From: Anianibacter sp965662745
GTDB lineage: Bacteria > Pseudomonadota > Alphaproteobacteria > Rhodobacterales > Rhodobacteraceae
Direction of reading: 5' to 3'
Assembly: GCA_965662745.1 (NCBI GenBank)
Contig: CBFIJK010000004.1
Coordinates: 39,285 to 103,284 of the forward strand
DNA: 64,000 nt
Shown: positions 60,400 through 64,000 of the stretch, piece by piece
How the letters are laid out: each line of letters opens with the position of its first letter
How positions within the stretch are numbered: position 1 is the first letter of the stretch
Translations under genes and position numbers: made by a program
Notes under the pieces: generated by a model
The model's database searches: none
Told to the model about the DNA's origin: nothing
The model's input: the letters and a program-made list of their open reading frames with translations, nothing else

Positions 60400-60722
60400 T
60401 GGACGGGGTCGCGATCTTTTCCGGGCAGATCGCCAGCCAGCCCCTGGCCTTCGCGCATCTTCTGGATGTGTCCGATGCGGAAGGGCTTTCGCTTGATTTC
60501 GACCATGTCGAGGTGATCGCAGGCGGCGATCCATCCGCGCGGCTGATCCACGCACTGGGCGAGGCGGCAGCGGCAGAGATCATCGCGCGCCACACCGGGC
60601 AGGAAACGCTGATCCTGATCTTCCCCGAGGCGCTTATCCCAGGCGCACGGCTGTTCAAGGACACGCCGCTACTGAAGCGTATCGGCACTTACCCGGCTGC
60701 ACGCCCAAGGACACGCACATGA
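60399..60722 (+). CDS. Small protein of unknown function in the SDR/P1 peptidase operon (107 aa)
   Basis: The protein starts MDGVAIFSGQIASQPLAFAHLLDVSDAEGLSLDFDHVEVIAGGDPSARLIHALGEAAAAEIIARH and continues ETLILIFPEALIPGARLFKDTPLLKRIGTYPA. It has a single beta-alpha-beta like pattern and no signal peptide or cysteines. Start and stop both overlap neighbours (TGATG with the cupin, ATGA with the P1 peptidase), which is strong evidence that it is a real gene. No family is recognised. Confidence 0.68.
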   Translation: MDGVAIFSGQIASQPLAFAHLLDVSDAEGLSLDFDHVEVIAGGDPSARLIHALGEAAAAEIIARHTGQETLILIFPEALIPGARLFKDTPLLKRIGTYPAARPRTRT

Positions 60723-61726
60723 TCCGGACCGGCCCACGCAACTTGATCACCGATATCAAAGGCCTTCGCGTCGGCAATGCCGAGGATATGTCCCTCAAAT
60801 CCGGCACAACCGTTCTGATGGGCGATGCGCCCTTCACCGCCGCCGTGCACGTCATGGGCGGCGCGCCCGGCACGCGAGAGACAGACCTTCTTGCGCCCGA
60901 GAATACGGTGGAGGCGGTCGATGCGTTGGTCCTTTCGGGCGGATCGGCCTTTGGCCTCGATGCCGCATCCGGCGTGGCCGATGGCCTGCGCAAGATGGGG
61001 CGCGGTTTTGACGTCGGCGGGCAGAGGGTGCCGATCGTTCCGGGCGCGATCCTGTTCGATCTTCTGAACGGCGGGGACAAGGATTGGGACGAAAATCCCT
61101 ACAAACCGCTCGGGCAACACGCCCTGGCGAACGCCGACGTTGGCTTCGCCTTGGGCAGCACCGGTGCGGGCACGGGCGCGACAACGGCGACGCTGAAAGG
61201 CGGGCTGGGCTCTGCATCGGCAATCCTGCCCTCGGGCCACACGGTCGGTGCACTTGTTGCCGTGAACGCGCTGGGATCGGCAACCGTGGGGGAGAGCGCG
61301 CATTTCTGGGCGGCGCCCTTCGAGATGGACGGCGAATTCGGCGGATTTGGCCCCGCAAGCGCTTTCGACGCCAGCGCCCTGCCCCACACCAAGCTTGGCA
61401 GCCACCGCAATACGACCATCGCAATCGTCGCCACGGATGCTAAACTGACCAAGGCAGAGGCGAAACGCATGGCGACCGCCGCCCATGACGGCATGGCGCG
61501 CGCGCTATTTCCCAGCCACACGCCCATGGACGGCGATCTTGTCTTTGCCGCCGCCACGGGCGAGAGGGAACTGACCGATCCCTTGGGCGATACGCTGATG
61601 ATCGGACATATGGCCGCCCAATGCCTTGCCCGCGCCATCGCGCGCGGCGTGCACGCGGCAACCCCGGCCAAGGGCGATCCAATGCCCTGCTGGTCGCAGA
61701 TCGCCGGACCGCGGCAGGCACTCTGA
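60719..61726 (+). CDS. P1 family peptidase (DmpA/NylC-like N-terminal nucleophile hydrolase)
   Basis: A 335-residue protein of the DmpA/beta-peptidyl aminopeptidase fold. It begins ITDIKGLRVGNAEDMSLKSGTTVLM and has LSGGSAFGLDAASGVADGLRKMGRG, GSTGAGTGATTATLKGGLGSAS and GALVAVNALGSA. The segment SHRNTTIAIVATDA is the expected self-cleavage site, leaving an N-terminal Thr nucleophile. Known members hydrolyse D-amino acid peptides, beta-peptides or 6-aminohexanoate oligomers. The substrate here is unknown; its overlap with the upstream small gene puts it in the same operon. Confidence 0.87.
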   Translation: MIRTGPRNLITDIKGLRVGNAEDMSLKSGTTVLMGDAPFTAAVHVMGGAPGTRETDLLAPENTVEAVDALVLSGGSAFGLDAASGVADGLRKMGRGFDVGGQRVPIVPGAILFDLLNGGDKDWDENPYKPLGQHALANADVGFALGSTGAGTGATTATLKGGLGSASAILPSGHTVGALVAVNALGSATVGESAHFWAAPFEMDGEFGGFGPASAFDASALPHTKLGSHRNTTIAIVATDAKLTKAEAKRMATAAHDGMARALFPSHTPMDGDLVFAAATGERELTDPLGDTLMIGHMAAQCLARAIARGVHAATPAKGDPMPCWSQIAGPRQAL

Positions 61727-61789
61727 ACAAAACAGGGGCGGATGCGTTGACCGCACAGCCCGCAGACGATGACACGGAAAGGACCAGAC

Positions 61790-63268
61790 ATGCTCGATTC
61801 CACGACCAATCTCGCCGACCTGCTGAAGGATCCGGAGCTTCTTGCAACCAAGGGATATCTTGGCGGCGACTGGACCGATGCGGGCTCTGGCGAAACCTTC
61901 GACGTCATCAACCCCGCGCGCGGCGATGTTGTCGCCAGCGTGGCCGATTACGACCGCGAAGATACCGCGAAAGCCATCGACCTTGCGTACAAGGCGCAAA
62001 AGGACTGGGCCAAGCGCACCGGCAAGGATCGCGCGGCGATCCTGCGCAGATGGTACGATCTGATGGTCGAACATGCCGACGATCTGGCCACGATCCTTAC
62101 CGCCGAACAGGGCAAGCCCCATGCCGAGGCGAAGGGCGAGATCATGTATGGCGCGTCCTTCATCGAATGGTTTTCCGAAGAGGCAAAGCGCATCTACGGC
62201 GATACAATCCCCGGCCACGCGCCAGATAAACGCATCACGGTCATCAAGCAGCCCGTGGGCGTCGCCGCCGCGATCACGCCGTGGAACTTCCCCAACGCGA
62301 TGATCACGCGAAAGGCCGGCCCCGCTTTGGCGGCGGGCTGTTCCTTTCTCGTCCGCCCCGCCTCTCTGACGCCGCTTTCGGCGCTGGCACTTGGCGTTCT
62401 CGCCGATCGCGCCGGTATCCCCAAAGGGGTCCTGTCGATCATCCCGTCGACCAAGTCGTCGGACATTGGCAAGGAATTCTGCGAGCACCCCAGGATCGGC
62501 AAGATCACCTTCACCGGCTCGACCGAGGTGGGCCGCACGCTGCTGAAGCAGGCCGCCGATCAGGTCAAGAAATGCTCGATGGAACTGGGCGGCAACGCGC
62601 CCTTTATCGTGTTTGACGATGCCGATCTCGACGCCGCTATCGACGGCGCCATCGCGTGCAAGTTCCGCAATAACGGGCAGACCTGCGTTTGCGCGAACCG
62701 CATCTACGTACAATCCGGCATCTACGACGCTTTCGCCAAGAAGCTGGCAGAACGGCTGGGCAAGATGAAGGTCGGCGACGGGCTTGAGGAAGGTACCGAT
62801 TTCGGCCCGCTTATCAACATGGGCGCCGTCGAGAAGGTGAAGGAACATATCGACGACGCGACCTCGAAGGGCGGCACCGTCTATTATGGCGGCAACCGGC
62901 ACGAGATGGGCGATCTCTTCTTCGAGCCGACGATCATCACCGGCGCAACACAGGACATGGCCTTCGCACAAGACGAAACCTTCGGCCCCCTCGCCCCGCT
63001 CTTCAAGTTCGAGACCGAGGATGAGGTGATCGCGCTGGCCAATGACACGATCTTCGGCCTTGCCAGCTATTTCTTCGCCCGTGATTACGCCCGGATCATC
63101 CGGGTTCAGGAGGCGCTGGAATACGGGATCGTCGGGGTGAATACGGGCCTCATTTCGTCCGAGGTCGCGCCCTTTGGCGGCGTCAAGCAGTCCGGTCTTG
63201 GTCGCGAAGGGTCCAAGTACGGGATCGAAGATTACCTCGAGATCAAGTACATCTGCACCAGCGTTTAA
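61790..63268 (+). CDS. gabD: NAD(P)-dependent succinate-semialdehyde dehydrogenase
   Basis: A 492-residue aldehyde dehydrogenase. The GabD type is indicated by KGYLGGDWTDAGSGETFDVINPA, TAEQGKPHAEAKGEI, ITPWNFPNAMITRKAGPALAAGC, catalytic Glu in MELGGNAPFIVFDDADLDAAI and catalytic Cys in NNGQTCVCANRIYVQSGIYD. It oxidises succinate semialdehyde to succinate, feeding the TCA cycle. The start is set by GAAAGGA ahead of the ATG at 61790. It lies 63 bp after the P1 peptidase gene. A hairpin about 60 bp after its stop may end the transcript. Confidence 0.92.
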   Translation: MLDSTTNLADLLKDPELLATKGYLGGDWTDAGSGETFDVINPARGDVVASVADYDREDTAKAIDLAYKAQKDWAKRTGKDRAAILRRWYDLMVEHADDLATILTAEQGKPHAEAKGEIMYGASFIEWFSEEAKRIYGDTIPGHAPDKRITVIKQPVGVAAAITPWNFPNAMITRKAGPALAAGCSFLVRPASLTPLSALALGVLADRAGIPKGVLSIIPSTKSSDIGKEFCEHPRIGKITFTGSTEVGRTLLKQAADQVKKCSMELGGNAPFIVFDDADLDAAIDGAIACKFRNNGQTCVCANRIYVQSGIYDAFAKKLAERLGKMKVGDGLEEGTDFGPLINMGAVEKVKEHIDDATSKGGTVYYGGNRHEMGDLFFEPTIITGATQDMAFAQDETFGPLAPLFKFETEDEVIALANDTIFGLASYFFARDYARIIRVQEALEYGIVGVNTGLISSEVAPFGGVKQSGLGREGSKYGIEDYLEIKYICTSV

Positions 63269-63328
63269 GACAGGCGCCCGGCCGGTTTTTCACTGGCCGG
63301 GCCGTGTGCATGAAACAAGATGCGCAAA

Positions 63329-63354
63329 GGGCCGCAGGAACATCCCTGCGGCCC
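63329..63354 (+). terminator. Hairpin after gabD, possible terminator
   Basis: GGGCCGCAGG and CCTGCGGCCC form a perfect 10-bp stem with a 6-base loop about 60 bp after the gabD stop. No T-run follows directly (AGACGTTTC). A second, shorter stem (CCCGGCC/GGCCGGG, 63277-63301) lies between them. Confidence 0.6.
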
Positions 63355-63397
63355 AGACGTTTCATATCCAAGGCAATTCACGCCAAGGAGATTCAGC

Positions 63398-63724
63398 ATG
63401 AAACGCAACGAAGCACCGCAGCCGAAAGCACGCATCTGGCTCGCCTCGGCGATTCCGCTGGGCTTTATCGTTCTGGTCGGCGCCATGGTCCTTTACGGTA
63501 ATCCCGGCTCCGACGCCCCGGTCTCGCCAGAGGCAAGCCCGACCGAAGACGCGACGCAGGCCTCATCCTCGCCGCTGACCATCGACGACGTGAGCGATCC
63601 GGCGCTTGAGACGAACACGGTCGAGGCGGAACCCATGGACCGCTATGACGATCAAGCTGGCGCGGTCACGCCGACGCCCTCGGGCCCCGAAGGCCGCGAC
63701 AACGATGTGATTTTCGAGAACTGA
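63398..63724 (+). CDS. Small membrane-anchored protein, unknown function (108 aa)
   Basis: AAGGAG lies eight bases before the ATG. A short basic N-terminus precedes one membrane helix (WLASAIPLGFIVLVGAMVLYG). The rest is a low-complexity, Ser/Thr/Pro/Asp-rich extracytoplasmic tail (SPEASPTEDATQASSSPL...PMDRYDDQAGAVTPTPSGPEG) that is probably disordered. The layout suggests a periplasmic tether or linker protein. No family is recognised. Confidence 0.65.
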   Translation: MKRNEAPQPKARIWLASAIPLGFIVLVGAMVLYGNPGSDAPVSPEASPTEDATQASSSPLTIDDVSDPALETNTVEAEPMDRYDDQAGAVTPTPSGPEGRDNDVIFEN

Positions 63725-63785
63725 TTTCAGAAGAAAGACATTTGAGGCCCTTTCGCCAGACAGCGAGAGGGCTTCACCTGCAAGG

Positions 63786-63878
63786 TCATGCGGCGGCCGT
63801 CGCCTCGGCCTCGAACGTCAGCCCCGGGATCGCCAGCCGGGTGACGCGCAAGAAGGTCATCGGCGGCGGCTCCGGACG
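63786..63878 (-). pseudogene. Remnant resembling the C-terminus of a RidA family protein
   Basis: On the minus strand the last 30 codons before a TGA read like the end of RidA/YjgF proteins (RPEPPPMTFLRVTRLAIPGLTFEAEAT...). Upstream of this the reading frame does not continue as a recognisable RidA protein, so it is either a truncated remnant or chance similarity. I could not find the rest of the gene in the other minus frames. Confidence 0.35.
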
Positions 63879-64000
63879 GGCGAATGCTATTGTAGGATGA
63901 AAACACCTCGCCGGAAGTCTGTGCCGACAGCGCCCATCGCTCACAAAGCAACGAGACATGGCTAGCGAAACGCCTTCATTCGCAGAGTTCACCGGCGCAA

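Noticed and set aside
63958..64000. A possible new gene start on the plus strand (MASETPSFAEFTGA...)
   Set aside because: Only 14 codons are inside the window, with no clear ribosome-binding site, so it cannot be supported.

Overview
The window is high-GC alphaproteobacterial DNA and almost certainly comes from the Rhodobacterales (Roseobacter/Rhodobacter group). The evidence is the gene families seen: crotonyl-CoA carboxylase/reductase and ethylmalonyl-CoA mutase near the sdh and suc genes, TIGR02186, TIGR02300, DUF1523 and a Hint_2 protein. The gene order resembles, from memory, the Rhodobacter sphaeroides block that holds ccr, ecm, sdh, mch, mcl2, mdh and suc. Coding density is very high, many genes overlap by 1-4 bases, and no gap exceeds about 290 bp.

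Layout. 1-5.1 kb: the end of a BMP-type nucleoside ABC transporter operon (binding-protein tail, an NTF2-fold protein, ATPase, two permeases) finishing in a purine nucleoside phosphorylase. 5.1-8.6 kb: a TSUP permease with its TIGR02186 partner, and a RecD-like helicase. 8.7-15.1 kb: ccr, a PlsB-like acyltransferase, ecm, a histidine phosphatase and deoD. 15.1-17.5 kb: a DUF1989 protein, a small membrane/zinc-ribbon protein and CreD. 17.6-21.3 kb: sdhCDAB, with a lipoprotein gene between sdhA and sdhB. 21.5-26.2 kb: a metallopeptidase, mesaconyl-CoA hydratase, DUF1737, NnrU, a malyl-CoA thioesterase/lyase-like protein and a second TSUP permease. 26.3-37.7 kb: mdh, sucC, sucD, sucA, sucB and lpd, with four small non-TCA genes between them. 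37.8-42.7 kb: an intradiol dioxygenase, a GntR regulator, a YgjP-like peptidase, TIGR02300, tRNA-Ala(GGC), and a LysR regulator facing two exported SnoaL-like proteins. 42.8-49.5 kb: modABC, a SAM methyltransferase, deoC and an ALDH16-type double aldehyde dehydrogenase. 49.6-56.5 kb: a minus-strand run of seven genes of unknown role built around an AAA ATPase and a long coiled-coil protein. 56.8-64 kb: a Hint protein, creatinase, and a divergent SDR-cupin-unknown-P1 peptidase set followed by gabD.

How it works together. The centre carries the oxidative TCA cycle from 2-oxoglutarate to oxaloacetate, interleaved with ethylmalonyl-CoA pathway enzymes that let the cell grow on C2 units without isocitrate lyase. 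The sdh and suc operons carry the same two-box operator: two GTGATCAC boxes exactly 21 bp apart, with flanking bases shared. This points to one regulator for both. Nucleoside uptake and breakdown (BMP transporter, two purine nucleoside phosphorylases, deoC, ALDH16) form a second theme.

The best candidates for undescribed biology are the AAA/coiled-coil operon at 49.6-56.5 kb, the shared sdh/suc operator, and the creatinase locus with its own candidate operator. All calls rest on reading the sequence and on remembered family features; no search was run.
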